NCBI GenBank assembly: GCA_905221605.1 | Contig: CAJNDS010002281.1 | Location: 183,501-247,500, forward strand | Direction: 5' to 3' | DNA length: 64,000 nucleotides | From: Symbiodinium natans | Lineage: Eukaryota; Sar; Dinophyceae; Suessiales; Symbiodiniaceae | Notes under the pieces: model-generated | The model's input: only the letters and a program-made list of their open reading frames with translations | The model's database searches: none | Told to the model about the DNA's origin: nothing | Translations under genes and position numbers: made by a program | In this document: positions 36,515-49,559 of the stretch, piece by piece | How positions within the stretch are numbered: position 1 is the first letter of the stretch | Layout of the letters: each line of letters begins with the position of its first letter

Positions 36515-38011
36515 AATGTCGAACACGTGTGAGACTTGTTGTCTGAGGTTTTTGTCTTACGCCGTCATACGCTATCTCCAGCGAGTAAGAGCATCAGAAG
36601 CTTGACAAACAACAGAACTCACATTTCACTATTCAGCACCGACGACGAGTGTGCAGGTATCCCCGCGTCTCGCCCCCTACCCCCCGTTTGGGAACAGGAC
36701 CTCGTATTATTCGTTGACGTTTGCTGCTCCACCTATCAGGTCGGAAAGACAAAAAAGGCGCCTGCCAATGAAACACAGACAGACTTCAAGGTCAAGAAGG
36801 CGCGAAAGCCAGGAAAACCTTCACAACAGTCGGCAACTAATTCTAGCAGATCCTGGCTCGTTGGGAGCCGGCAGAGGTGCAGATGCCTTCACAAAGCGCC
36901 TTGGACGAGAAGGGCAAGGAGGTCACCCACAGAAGGCAGAACGATCAAGCGGAATATTGTTTGGTCTTGGAGAGCTACTGTTTTTGCCTTTCGAAGGTTG
37001 GGCCTTACAGAACTGTTCTTGCACTCAGAGGTTGTTGCTGCGGGTTCATCATCCCATTGTTGTATCCATGAATATAGCCAGTAGATGTTCAACTGTGAGC
37101 AGAGCAGGGCGCTTTCTCAACCGGCCAAGGCTTGCCCACCTCCAGCATCACAGCTCCAAGGTGCGGCGCGATGCGTCCGCTCCTCGCGTGCTTTTGGGTG
37201 ATTGTTTGGTCTGTGAAGAGATATCAACAAGCCTTCTCCGAACAGCAGGTTGCGCGGTCTCCTGGAGCTAAGCAAGGAGCACGGAACAGTGCTGCTGACA
37301 TTATTTCTGGTGAAGGGGCTGGGGATTGCGGTCAAGAAAATGAGGATATGGTGCATGTGTAAGAATGTGCCGGAGGGAATGAGATACATCCAGTGTTGTC
37401 TTTCGAGCATTCTTCTTTCAGCAGGAAGTACCCGCAGGTGAACAGGATAGGTGCGTGTACTTCGCGTCTGGTACAGAAGCTCTAAAGTAGTTTGCAGCAA
37501 ACCGAGCTGATGACTTGAAACGATTTGATTTGTTTGTGCTGGCTTGTTGGGTTTACGGTTTCGAAGGAGGGCCTCGCAAGCTCCTTCAGCTTCTCTAAGC
37601 CCACTGCTTGGCAGGTTCTGCAGGTCCACCTCTCTCGCATCCTAGACTCCTTGGCATCTCGTTGTCATTGGGTCAGCCGCGCCATGCCCTCCAACTGAGC
37701 ACACAAGCCAGAGGCCACTGTGGCTATGGACGGAAGCTCCGACGTCCGGGCGGCTTTCCGGTCCTTTCAGGCCAGCGCCTGGCTTTTTAGCATCATGAGT
37801 CGTAACATGTTGGAACTACAAAAGATTCTGAGGCCTATCTGGTGGAGGCCCTGCCGCAGGCCAGCAGACGATTGCATGCAGTCCTCTGCCTGGAATGCGC
37901 GAGCTCCAGGATGCGGTTGCGGCCTTCGCCCCAAACCTTGCCCTGCAGGCAAGCTGACGATATCACGGTTTTTGTAAATGGTACGTATAATTAGACGGAA
38001 TAATTTTAAGG
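36515..38011. other. weak exon candidates only
   Basis: The + frames near 36865-36970 (VQMPSQSALDEKGKEVTHRR) and 37132-37362 (ending SGEGAGDCGQENEDMVHV) look somewhat protein-like. A + frame ending near 37989 contains ADDITVFVNGT, which resembles a reverse-transcriptase YADD box, but no flanking RT motifs were found. Confidence 0.28.
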
Positions 38012-38158
38012 GGCTTGATTGCCGCAATCGTTGGCGCCGCTCGAGAACAGGTACGGAGTGCCCTGTCAGTAGCCCCGGTGCCAGAACATGGGATGGCAGA
38101 TTTGCCACCCGTGGTCGCTCCAAGCCTGAATTCCTTTCCGCTCCCAGGTCCCATGTGA
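38012..38158 (+). CDS. unrecognised exon candidate
   Basis: A + frame reads LIAAIVGAAREQVRSALSVA, then PVPEHGMADLPPVVAP and TGA at 38156-38158. Alanine-rich helix followed by a proline-rich part. No family is recognised. Confidence 0.32.
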   Translation, partial: GLIAAIVGAAREQVRSALSVAPVPEHGMADLPPVVAPSLNSFPLPGPM

Positions 38159-38280
38159 GCACTGAGGTGCGGGAGGACGGCTGGCAGCCAAGTTGCATTT
38201 TTCATAAGATGCCAAGAGCCTTGAATTTTGCATGCAATTTAGATTCAGACTCTTTTTTTTGCATCAGATCTCAGATCCAG

Positions 38281-38363
38281 GTCTGAAGCTCCTCGAACTC
38301 TACTTGAGCCGTTTGGGCAGCGAGCAGGCCAGCAACGAGAAGACCCTGACGGCCCTAACCTTG
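38281..38363 (+). CDS. unrecognised internal exon
   Basis: Bounded by an AG acceptor at 38279-38280 and a GTGAGA donor at 38364. The frame reads LKLLELYLSRLGSEQASNEK and ends TLTALTL, a leucine-rich helical repeat appearance. It may continue the gene of 38012-38158; further + frames to 39061 were not resolved. Confidence 0.35.
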
Positions 38364-39076
38364 GTGAGATGTCAGGTCCTCAGTCGAAGCGATGCCTCTC
38401 GGGTGGCTCTGGCCTCAGTTTGGTGTCGATGTGTCAGGAAGGAGATACCATGGGGTCCCCTTTTATTGCTTGTCTTTCAGCTAAAACTAAGGTGGAAACT
38501 CTGTGCCAGCTCCATTCGCACGTCGATTTGGTCCTGCAACATGGCCGCAGTGATGGGGACCACGTTCGACGATATGATGGGACAAGTTGCAACACTTCTC
38601 TCTCACTTTTCGCTCCACTTTCGCTCCTCGCAGCTTGTGGCTGTTGTGTTCGGCTCGTGGTCTGCATCACTGATCACCAGGCCGTGCCTTCTGCAATTGC
38701 AACCATCCTTCAAGCATTGCAGGAATTCGGAGGCGCATTCTCGGCGAACTGCCAATTGCTGCCCAGAAGCACCACGTGCACAGTCTGCACAGGACGTTGT
38801 GCCGGCGTCATGGCGACTAACGCCTCAGGCCAAGCAAGTGCTTCTACTGTGCATGTCAGGGACGATTCCGAACACCGATTGGAGGAACAGCAAGAAAGCC
38901 AGCGGGGGAGCAGGGAAAGGTTTGTGGATAGGGCAGGTCTAAACCGAATGCGCGGTGATGTGCTTGATTGCTTTTTGTTGCTGGGTGCTCCGGCTATTGA
39001 GCTATTGGGTCTTTGTTTTTGGAATGCCCGGCTCCTCTTTGTGACAAACCTATGGACGTAAAAACTCCCTGTTTGC

Positions 39077-39226
39077 ATGGATTCGCTTTCGCCTAGTCTG
39101 GCGCACAAACAGCCACACGTACAGCAACCGCGCAAGCCGAAGGGTCATTTGGCCCAATGGCAGGTCTCGATGCAGGACATCTTGGAAGGCAAGCTGCAGA
39201 ACACAGGGCAGCATCCAGGCCTCTGA
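39077..39226 (+). CDS. small unrecognised reading frame
   Basis: ATG to TGA, 49 residues, including KPKGHLAQWQVSMQDILEGK. Could be a terminal exon of the gene upstream. No family is recognised. Confidence 0.27.
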   Translation: MDSLSPSLAHKQPHVQQPRKPKGHLAQWQVSMQDILEGKLQNTGQHPGL

Positions 39227-41506
39227 TGTCTTGCAGTGACCACGATATCGACGTTCTGCATGGCCCCAGAGATGTTGGCTCAAGCCTGTGAGGAATGCAC
39301 GGCGGCAACAGTGTCGAGAACGGGCAGGCCGGGCCTGGATCCTGCAACGGGCACAGAGACGCAGTCCAAAGAGCCATGGCCAGGCTCAGCTCGATTCGCA
39401 AATTTGGGACTTTTGTTTGCGAGCATGGATGCAAGCCAAGATCTCAGTCTTTGCCAGTGACATGTCGGGTTGCCGCATGCTGCCACCGCGAGAGTCTTCC
39501 ACATTACATCTAAAGCCATACACCGTTTGTGGTGCACAAACTTCGCAACACTGAACACACCGAAAGAACCTGTTCGGGTTCGGAACGTTTGTAACCTACG
39601 TGAGTCAAGACCTATGCTTCGCACAGTCGCAGACATCCTTATTGGGTCAACTCGCGATTTGAAACAAGATTCAACAAGAGGAGGGCCACCATGAAGCCTA
39701 CCATAGCCTACCCCAGGCAGGTGACCTTCCACGCTGGGACCCCGCGCTGCCATGATCATCGCTTGCGGTATCTGGCAGCATCTTGAGACTCTTGAGAGGT
39801 GGCGCCGCCAAACCTGGACGGGGCTCACTCGAAGCTCTGAGCAGGCCTTATGTTGCAGGGCAAGAGATGGCAAGAGTCAGGGAAATGCACTCCTTTCGTG
39901 GTCGAGCGCGCGCGCGCGCGCGCGCCCCTTTTTCGTATGGTCTGAGGTTCAACAAGGGTGTGTTGTTTCGGTTTTTGTCATCTTTGTCTTTGTCTCAATG
40001 TCCAGACCACCTCGGATTGTGATCGCTTGTGTACTTTCATTCGTGATCCAGCGTGTGTATCTATAGGAACTGCTGGACGAACCGGGTGACCTTTAAAGGC
40101 TTGCCTGCCTTGTGCCAGTGTGAGAGTCGTGAGAGTCGAAATGCCCAAACGGCCTGAAGTTTTTCCAACTCAGAGCCATAAACCCCAAGCCGCAGAATAA
40201 GGAGCGTCGGGTGAGAGCTCCCAAACTGGAAGCCCTAAAATGCCAGGCCGTAGGCTCTCCAGAGCTTTCAGGGCCAGCTGGAAACAAAAGGCCCCAACAA
40301 CAGTGAGGGCTGAACACCCTGGGAACCTGAGCTTTAAGCTGGAGCACTACTGGCTCAACCCATGTTGGCTCAAGTTGTGCCTTGAATTCTCGAAACGAAG
40401 AATGCCCTTCTCCTGGACCACCCCTCACGTCCTACTTTCCGTCTGTTCGTTTCACTCCCTTTTATGAATGTGTGTGCATGTGGGTTGAAGCAGTGCAAAC
40501 GTGGACGAGCGACGTAGAGTTCATGCTTGGACCATGAGCGATGCAATGATGACCAATGACGAACGATTGCGCAGGCGTTTTCTTGTACCTTGTTCTTTCT
40601 CGTGCGAAGTTCCTGCTGAGTGGTTCGTCCAACTATGCGGGTGGCCGAAGAGAACTTTGGCTTAAACCCTAAAATCAGCCTCGTCCCCGCAGTGCAGATG
40701 AGGGCTGGGCGGGTGCAAAAACTGAGCCTGTTCTAGGGGGCCTTTTTCGGAAGCCTTGAGAAAAGCTTTCCAGAACAGGCTGGTAAACAAGCCCCTTGGA
40801 GGTCCGCAGGGAATTCGCAGATTTAGAAGTAGTTTTTGTTTGAATGTTCGGCAAACATCGGGCGCAGGCATGGGATCGCCGGGGGAGGAATGACCACAGG
40901 ACTGGCTTCAAGTTGCAGGCTGTCGATGAAGACACCCCACACGAAGCATCTTGTACGAGAACGCGTGAACATGTTCTCGTTTACCTGTAGCGGGTGTCTT
41001 GCATGATGAGAGGCCTGGTTGGATGCGTCTGCGTGTGGCGGCCGTCCTGGAGCGCGCTCTCGAAGGTCTCGAGCCAATACCTTCTCGAAACATGTGTCGC
41101 AGGCATTAGCAAGGTGATAGATAGCAAGGTGTAGCAGGCGATAGCAGGCGTATAGAGGCTAGCAGGTGGAACGGCAGCAAATGCTGCACGCGGCAATGGT
41201 AGTCCCTGTGTTGTGGTGGCATGCTTGGCATGAACTCATGCAGGAATTGTTGGAGGCTCCACGCCGAGTGCTCGGGGTGGGTAGGTTGTCAAAAGCTTGG
41301 CGCCAGCGCTTCCCTGGAAAGCAGCTGAGGTCGTCGATGAGGGCTTCTTCCCAGCCCTCGCCAGCACAGGCATGCCTCCAAAACTAATGAAGGCTGCCCA
41401 GAAATCAGAGCGCACCGCTTTCTCAAGCTTCTGAGCTGCGGAAGAATAGTGCTGCAGAGTTACGAGCTGTGGCGAGCACCGTTGAAAAGACGTAGGGGCT
41501 GCTGTT
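39227..41506. other. no confident gene; (CG)n tract and short repeats
   Basis: An alternating CG tract of about 20 bp lies at 39906-39925, able to adopt Z-DNA. AGCAAGGTG and GATAGCAGGCG repeats lie near 41107-41160. Overlapping frames at 39280-39873 and 40090-40470 on both strands have no motif. A + frame near 41350-41430 reads ASTGMPPKLMKAAQKSERTA. Confidence 0.4.
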
Positions 41507-42050
41507 GTGTTGGGGCTGCAGCAGAAGCTCGGAATGTCTCGGGATCCAATGGCAAAGCTTCCGCTGGTCAGTAAACTGGGCTTGTTTTCGAAGGCGGAAT
41601 TTGAGAGAGCCCTGGCGATCAAAGAAGGCGGAAGCTTAGACTATGATCCGGTGACGCCAGGGCGATGTTACCTGCAGGTTCGGACGTTCAGCACAGGCCA
41701 CCGGCCGCAGACCGGAAGATGCCCCATGAGCCCATGGGCCAGCGCGAAACACTCTCTAAGGAGGAATGACTGCAAAGGCCGAAGGGCAAAGCCTCAACCC
41801 GCTAAAGCCGGGTGGGGTGTACTTTGTGTGTGGGTGCGGTTCAAGGCCGAAAACTGGAGTAGTTAGATTGACCGAGACCTCGAAACATTGGTTCGGAAGT
41901 ACAAATTGTTTGCAATGTTCGCGCATGCAAAGCACCTGGACGATTTCCTCGCGTGCAGGTTGCATCGCTCAGTGGCCTGGTGCGCCGTGAGGAGTGGCCG
42001 CTGCAGGTGGATGCCCAAAGCCCGCCGCCAGCTGAACATTTGATGTTCTG
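41507..42050 (+). CDS. unrecognised gene, exon candidates
   Basis: A frame from 41507 includes KLPLVSKLGLFSKAEFERAL. A neat exon at 41867-41958 (after TTAG, before CAG|GTTGCA) reads IDRDLETLVRKYKLFAMFAH and AKHLDDFLA. A frame after 41958 includes GLVRREEWPLQVDAQSPPP. The pieces are consistent with one + strand gene. No family is recognised. Confidence 0.38.
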
Positions 42051-42099
42051 TCAGAGTGCAATGATGCAGGGGAACTCCAACATAATCCCCAAACGAGCA

Positions 42100-42114
42100 G
42101 GGGGGGGGGGGGGG
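42100..42114. repeat. G15 tract
   Basis: Run of 15 G followed by TTACC and a C-rich segment. Confidence 0.95.
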
Positions 42115-42639
42115 TTACCACCCTTACCCCCTTACCCGCCCCGCTCATGTTCTCGTGTTGAGCATCCGTACCTCTTCCTGCATGGATCGTGCCTACCAAC
42201 AGCTTCAAGTGCTACAAACGACGTTATAGTAACAAGAACATGTCGAAGAAAAGCAGAGTAAATGCAAAGCATGAACGCCATGCAATTCACATCCCAAACT
42301 CATCAGCATCCGTAGTTATTGTGATGTCCATCCTTGCAGCAGCAACCTTTTTTTCCCCACCAGCCGCAGTTTTGTTCATGTGTTTTTGGAATGTCTTGAG
42401 GTGCTGGACTTCTGTTTATAGTAGCTGCTGATGTGGCCGATGTGATGATGCGTCTAGTACGGCTGCAGTGTAGACAAAGCCACTTGTCAAAAGGTGGTTG
42501 GGACAAGTTGGGACCAAGTTGGGACCAAGGTTCAGGCAACTCGCGGACTCCATCAACCTTCGCATGGTCTGCTTCCTACCGCTCACTGCACCGGCCGGCA
42601 TTTTTTTAATTTCGATGTTGCAGTGCGTTGTCGGCGTGG

Positions 42640-42779
42640 CATGCTCGTGTACACCGTTTACACCAAGCTTGTCCGATGCTATCTCCTGTTTCCAGATGCT
42701 CGAAAATCTCTGCAAGAATCTCCACAAACGCTTCAGCGCTGAGGCGCGCGTGATGGCACTCTTGGCCTGCGGCCACTAG
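42640..42779 (+). CDS. unrecognised terminal exon candidate
   Basis: A + frame reads LSDAISCFQMLENLCKNLHK and then RFSAEARVMALLACGH before TAG. Helical composition. Possibly the 3' end of the 41.5-42 kb gene. Confidence 0.3.
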
Positions 42780-44185
42780 CTCAGCAAATCTTAGGACGGT
42801 TCAGCTGGGCTCAGCTCAGAGACTCCTGCAACAATGTTGCGGGCGTCTTTGAAAGGTGCAGCACCTGATGCGGCACCGAAGCATCTGCAGCGGCTTGCGC
42901 CGAACCCCCAGTACAAAAACGTGCTTTGTGCAATTCCCACAGGGCCGCCACCCGACAACCACAGAAAACTTAATTGATTCTGAAGGGCTGGAGGGGCTGT
43001 GTGTTCTTGGGTGGCAGAGCCATCAGGGCTTGGGGTGGACTTCCATACGCTGCCATCGCCCGCCATCCACCATTTAAGTGTGCTTGTGGGCGCGTTTCGT
43101 GCATCAGCTTGCTGCTTGCTTCTTTCCACCCTTCCACCCTTCCAAAGCTGATTCAAGAGCTCCGGCTCAAGACGCGAATAGGGGACTGCACCAATCGACG
43201 AGAAAGTCATTGTCATCGATTGTACCGATTGTCCCACTCCAGAAACGGACTGTTTCGGAGTGTTACTCTGCGCGCACTTCTTGGGAACAAGTCGTAGCAA
43301 CGCCTCCCTCGAACCACTGCGAAGACACGAGGGTCCTCCCTCCCTTCTCACCGTGACTCCTCACCTCCGAAAAGACATGGATCGTCGAGGTAGGACCACT
43401 TGTCATACATGGGCACGAGGGCACCATTTTGCCCTTTGCACTTGAGAAGCTGAAAGTGTCGCAAGGCCGCTGATACCATCACATCCTGATCCTATCCGCT
43501 CAACATTGTCCGATAGGCTTTCAAGCTGTCGAAGGCGTAAACCCAGCAAGCATGCCATGGTATTCACGTGCACTGACAAGGGGCACATGTGACGAGAAAG
43601 GGCCACACTCACTCGGAATCTGTCCCAAGCTGGGCTGTGGTGCAGCTCCGCCCATGCGAATCGGGGTAGGCTCGGCGAGGCCAATTCGACCTTGCTCGCA
43701 TCTGACCCCAAAATGTCAGACACGTGCTCAGAAGGGAAAACTGCAGAGACTTGCCGACTTTGTTTGCAGCTTGTGGCCTCCGTGGCCTGTCTGTGGAGGC
43801 AAGCTGCGCTGGCTGTGTGCCGGAGCCCAGCATGGCGCTGGTCATGGTCAATCCTACAGAATCCCAAAATTCCGAAGATGCCCTAAAGCTTGGACAGGTC
43901 CAGCCTCGATCTTGGTGCTGTGTGGTGCTGTTGTCTTACGTCTGAGGGTGGAAGACCTGGCTGTGCAAGCTGCAAGGCGCTTTTGTGAAATTATCTGCTA
44001 AGAGTTCAAGAGGACTGGTTAAGGCTTAACTTTCTGCTGAACTTGCTTCGTTTGTGGTTTGCTGCATTTTGTCGTCATCATCAAGTAGCAGCTTGTCTGA
44101 TGCGTTGTGCTCGAGATATTGCTTCGGCTGGGGCGCAGGTCTTTTGCCCAAAGTGCTCGCCAAGCAGAATCTGCTGGCAAGAGCC
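42780..44185. other. no confident gene
   Basis: The largest frame is 186 codons on minus (42791-43351), overlapped by three + frames. None has domain features. Confidence 0.3.
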
Positions 44186-45146
44186 TCAACACAGCACAAG
44201 CTCAGAAGTGAACAATCCGAACAACAGTTCGAACACTACAAGAAATGGGAAAGACAGATTGACAGGTGCCGTACCGGGTACAAGATAACGCACAGCTGTA
44301 GTCGGTTTGCGAGGCACAGATGCAGCTGCAGCAGCTGTAACGGCCATCGCCTCTTGGATCTGCTTTGGAAGACTCACAGAGCATGTTCCGCAGTAGCGAG
44401 CAAGCCGCTTCAGAGTCTGCTTCAGTGCTTCTTCGACGGATTCTGCCTCCATTAAGGCCTTTGCCGCTCAGAGTGACGTTGGAGAGGTGCGCGAAGCGTC
44501 ATAGCGATGCCACTTCTGCTGTCCTCCCAAAGTCTCCCTGCAATTGCACGGTTGTGCCAATGGTTGCCATTTCTCTTTTGGCTCCCAGCGGCCGCACCGT
44601 GGCGAAAACATGCCGCTGCCCTTCCTCGACGCCCTTGCTTGGCTCCATGGCGACCATGTCAGAGCCCCGAACATGAGAAGCTCAGGCGTAGGGGACAATA
44701 CGGGACATGACTTGGCACTCGAGGCCATCCACTCGGAGCCGAGCTGGAGCACTTCCTCCCTGCCAGGCACTTCTTCACACTTCTGCCGAGGTCGAGCCCA
44801 AGTGTCATGCCGTGTTCATCTTGCAGGGCAGGAACCGCAGCACCATGATGGTGTCCTGGATGGGCTGTGTCCGCCCCAGCACTAGCAAGGAACTTTCCCC
44901 ATCAAGTTCAGGCGCAGTAAAGTAGGACTTACCACATCAAGTCCCTGCCCTGTGAAAACGTATTGCGGTGTACTCCAAGGTCGCTTGGTCTGCCTAGCCT
45001 GACAAGTGGCTCTGCAAAGGCTGCCGAGAACCATCTCAACATCAGTTTCTGCTTCATGGCGAACATTGTGAAACAACTTTCGCGCACAGGGAATCTGAAC
45101 AAGCATTTCTCGCATTGTCATTCTTGCGCAGGCGGCTGCGTTTCTG
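44186..45146 (-). CDS. probable minus-strand gene, unrecognised
   Basis: Reading the minus strand, an exon at about 45146-44933 gives MTMREMLVQIPCARKLFHNV and HEAETDVEMVLGSL, ending at a consensus GTAAGT donor (forward 44927-44932). Further minus frames follow: GRTQPIQDTIMVLRFLPCK (about 44880-44822), MVAMEPSKGVEEGQRHVFAT and LGAKREMATIGTTVQLQGDF (44693-44499, stop at TGA), and AESVEEALKQTLKRLARYCG (44452-44186). These are more protein-like than the + frames over the same bases, which are Ser/Cys/Pro-rich. Phases between exons were not all reconciled. No family is recognised. If real, it is the only clear minus-strand gene here. Confidence 0.4.
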
Positions 45147-48100
45147 CAGGGACCACAGAATCCGTCGTGGCATGCAGGCCAGAGCCAAGCCCCTGCTTGC
45201 AATGCAGATGTGGATTGCGTAATGCCGATGGAGAGACGCATGATTGGATATTGGTGTCCCTACTTTGACTTGTCTAGTTGTGCCTCCATGTGCCTCCAGC
45301 GCTGCTGTCTTTACTTTTGGGGCTCCGGCATCTGTGGCATACTGGCATTTCTTCTCATGGCCCATAGGACGATTGCAACCGCTTCTGCAAGTTTGCAAAA
45401 CTTTTCTCATGCTTTGACAGTTGCAAATGAGCATGAGCACACATTCCATGGAGTTACATCGGTTCGGAGAGTTCGGAGACTGCGGTCTCTCTGACTGAAG
45501 TTCCACAGGCAGCATTCGCGCGTCCGTTATCATCTTTCGGGGTCTTGTACGCTATGCTGCTAGGGGTCTACGCCGGCAAAAAAGCTTAATGGGTGCTTCA
45601 AGGAACTTCCCCTCTGTGCCACGAACGCTTGCAGGTGCGGGCAGCACCCTTCCCGCGGTGAATCCAGTGCGGAGAATAGTAAAGTCGTCAACAACAATCG
45701 TAAGGCAAGCCTGCAGCCACGAAAAACACAGAGACGGTGTGAAGATACTGGGAGGGAAATGGCACCATGTCAAAAGCTGTGCACTTTTCCACTCTTTGCT
45801 GATGTACGCACATGTAAAGAAGTGTTTTCGGCTCCCGCTATTTCATGCTTTGTTTTATTGTTCGATCACGGCATCCCGTCTGGATTCCAACTGAAGCATC
45901 TCGAGTAAAGAGGCCAAAAAACGTGCACGCACATACATAGCTGTGCGTGTTTAGATGCATGAGTGTAAGCTTGAGCTATTGCTGCCTGGCTCGCGTCCCA
46001 GGTGACATGCTTGTGCTTGTGCAAGGGTGCCGTAGGGTCCCATGACGGTCCCCTGTGTGCATCTGCCCACAAAAAACAAATTCGAGCCAGTGCCTTAGTG
46101 GTTTTGTTCTGGCTTCAGTTGATAGTGCTTGCCTGCATCAGGAACTGAGTCTGACATGCAGTCGGATGCAGCGCAAGCTTTCAGTGCAGGGGGCCCTGTC
46201 GACCAGATGCCGCAATGCTCGTGCGATCGCAGGTTCGGCCTCGCTCAATTCGCTCATTTGAATGCCAGCTTCGTTCGACAATCGTGCCACCTAGGCAACC
46301 GCGTGGCAAGGGCAGATGAGTAGTGCCCGGCACGGAACGTCGCAGGGCCCTCGCTTTTGCCGGACGCGGCCAGCGCTCCGCTTGCCTATGCTTATCTATG
46401 CCTTTTTTGCGGAGGTTTCTTTTCGACAAGGAGACGATGTCAAATGCCATAGGTGCAATGAAGGCAACACCGGCTGTTGCGTGACGTGGCTGCACGTGGT
46501 GTTGGCACTGTGCTGCCTGTGTCAAGACATGTCAATTGACGCTGCACGCTCGCAACGCAAAATGGCTCCGTGCACGGGACAAGATCGTATGATGCCAGAA
46601 GTTGCTGTCATTCGCCTCTTCTGGCCGAGGCTAATACCTTTGCACGCAGCGTCTATCGTCTTCTCCCTGCCGGGGCACATTGCCTTTGAGCTGGGTCAAT
46701 TGCCCGGCAATTGGGGAACGATTAATGCACCTCCTTGCCTCCAGCATAGTCCAGCACAGGTGAAGGATACCTTTTCGGCTTCCAGAAGGTCTGCAGCCGT
46801 AAGTCCTTGGCCGGGACAATTTTGCAACTGCAGTTAATTCAGTCTTACGGTGTAGTTGATCGGTTTTGATTGGCTTCGAGGGCCTTCAGCTGGCGTTCGT
46901 GGGGAAAGCTGTGGGAGCCTTGGCGGCCTTCGGCGTCGGCCGGTCTGTGGGCTGTCAGGAACCTAGGAATTTGCCGTGTGTGAAGGGGTGATGATGGTGA
47001 TGTGGGGGGCGGGAGGGCCTGGTTGCACTCCAGGCTGTCAAGATGTACGCGAGCCACGAACTCAGATCCTTATCCGAGCTTCACTGGTTCCAGTCGCAGC
47101 GAACCTCGCGCAAACGCACTGGGCAGGGGCCTTGCCCTACCCCCTGGCAGCAGAAGCAAGAGAGCGAGTGATATGAGTGACAGTTGAGTGACGCTGTGAC
47201 AGTTGAGTGATGCTGCGAGATATGACCACCGCTGTGGCTGACATCATTTTGCCTTAGCCATCGTTGTGGAATTGGAGATGTGAGAGGTCAGTCCGGAAGC
47301 GCATGGAGTCGTGGCCGGTGGCCACAAAGGCCGCCAAGAGCTCTCAGCTCAGAGCTTCCGCTTCACTCCGGTCGTTGTGTCGGTTCTCATGATGTCTCAC
47401 TGCATTCACTGGATGCTGCTGGACTGGGAGCGGGACATAGCGGGACTGGGTGCTGCGTGGATGTGATTGGGAGCTGCATGGCACCGGTCTGTATCCGAGG
47501 TGTCGAGCAGGGAGGACATGCATCCGTCTTCCTGGTAAGGCCCACGATTGCACCATGCAGCAGCAGCCCACTGCTATGTCTGCTAAGCAACTGCAACTGC
47601 TAAGTTAGCCGCTACTAAGAATCCAATTGCCGCTGCTCCCCTACTGTTTGACACTATGTTGAGCACTTTTGTACTGCAGCGGCGCAGGAGAGCACAAGAA
47701 AGACGGCACACAAGTCCAACGTGAGTTCAACTAGGCAGTGCCAGGATAGCGCCACTCCCTTGCCTGGTCAAGAACTACGCCCTGTCTTTGCTCACGGACA
47801 TACCGTGGAGCACCTTCGTGCCAGGCAGCTGCTTTGCCAGACTAGTCCGGCTCTGGCCAATGGATGCCAATGTCCATGTTTGCCCAGCAACGTGAACAGC
47901 CAGGAACCCTTCTCGGACTCCTTCCAACCACCGCTGCCCACGTTTACGCAGGCTCGCTTTTCATACATACGCGAACCTTGGCTTGCTGCTATACTCACCA
48001 TGCTGGCAGGCACTTTGGCCCCCACGTCTGCGGAGCTCATGTTGCTTGGATTGTCCAGAACAGGGTGAAGCACATCACTAACGAAGACTAGCGCCCAGCT

Positions 48101-49287
48101 ACCAGATTCTAGATTCTAGATGCGTCTAGATGGTTCTAGATGCATAAGCAATTTTGCGGATGCCAGGAGTGGGCAAGGAGCCGCGATGAAGGCCTTCCCG
48201 AGCATGAAAGAAAGTACAGGAGATGATCGAGAACAGGTGAGACAAGCCCCTTCGTGCGGGCGACGTGAGCCGTAGACATGTGTAGACATGCCAAAGGTCT
48301 GCTGGCACACCAATAATGGCAACTGGGGCGCTGCCAAAGTATTTGGGGTAGTTGAGCCGCATATTGTGTGTTTGGGCCCTTCAACCATGCATTGTTGGGT
48401 ACAGTCTTACTTCAATATTCCTTTAGCCTATTGATGCGTCGTCCCGCGATGCAAACACCATCGACCGCATGACTGTTCAGGCGGTTGCAGCGGCAAGCAC
48501 TATGGGCGGCATTGCTTTCCTCGGCTTGTTGGCAGCGTGCGCGTTTCCGATCGGCGTCTTCGCTTTAAGGGGGCACACATGGCACACCCACCGTCTTGGC
48601 AGGTACTGCTTGCAACAACGTATGAGAGAAAAGCAGGAGGATGAGGACCTCACTTCGGTTCATGTCGTCAGCTTGTGCCGTGTGCTCTCGACAGGAAGAG
48701 GTTGAGAAAGAGCTGCCCCAGGTAGTTTTCAGGTGCCGCTTCAAACACAACGAATTGCCCGTGACATGTTCTGGCTGATTCTGGCAAGCTAGCAGCGTGG
48801 CCAAGAGAATAGCTCAGGCCTGGGCAGCGGGTGAAGGAGGTGGAGACAGTGAAGCTCTTTCGGCCGGACATGAGCGCCTCCAGCGCATGATGCACCAGCT
48901 GTTGAGCTAATATACAACACGCACCGCACACCAAAACAAGGTCCTACATACTGGACATGCCAGCCAAACGCAGTTCCTAGCAAACAATATCTAGATGTTA
49001 GATATTCACACACCGTTGAATCGTTGCAGCAAACCTTGCTGCGATAGTGTTCCTTGGGACATGGCGGGGGAGATGAGAAGAACCATGACGAATCACATTG
49101 CCGCATCGCCATGATCTCAGGACACATGCTGCGACATGACGCGCGTTTGCGCGCATGAAGAGCTACAACCGATCATTAATCAGCTGCATCGAAGCTCGAG
49201 CTGTTTGCATGCAGCTCGTGCGCTGCGCTTCTCGCCATGGCTGCAGAATATGTGAGTGTTATTGATTGTTTGTACCAGGGCCAACCA
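45147..49287. other. weak candidates on both strands
   Basis: Both strands carry frames of 60-170 codons (for example + 46316-46837 and - 46181-46525). A + frame at 48469-48705 has a hydrophobic stretch (GGIAFLGLLAACAFPIGVF). A + frame ending at 48910 reads SVAKRIAQAWAAGEGG. Repeated TCTAGA-type hexamers lie at 48108-48140. No family is recognised. Confidence 0.3.
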
Positions 49288-49559
49288 TAGCATTGCTGTG
49301 TTGCCCTGCAGCCAGCCTGGTTGCCAGATCTCGCCTGCGCACAGGGAGAAAATCCAATTTGTCAGATTCCCCGACTGCTAGAGCTGCTAGAGCTGCTACG
49401 GATTGTTGCTGTCTCAGGGCTTGGGCTACGTTACGATTGCAGGTGAAGCCATTCTCCGCAAGCGGCATCTTGAGCCACAGCTTGCAAGTGCTGCAGCCCT
49501 AGCTGCCTCCGCCAAACTCAGCGTGGCGAAGATGCTTTCGACAACGTTCATTTCATAGA
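49288..49559 (+). CDS. unrecognised exon candidates
   Basis: One + frame reads LPDLACAQGENPICQIPRLL and ends near 49444; an overlapping + frame after CAG at 49441 reads GEAILRKRHLEPQLASAAAL and runs to TAG at about 49559. Both look protein-like, but they are in different frames without room for an intron, so one of them is wrong or there is a frame shift. A minus frame overlaps. Confidence 0.28.

Noticed and set aside
37860-37990. ADDITVFV resembling a reverse-transcriptase YADD motif
   Set aside because: No neighbouring RT motifs, endonuclease or RNase H were found; a chance match or part of an ordinary exon.
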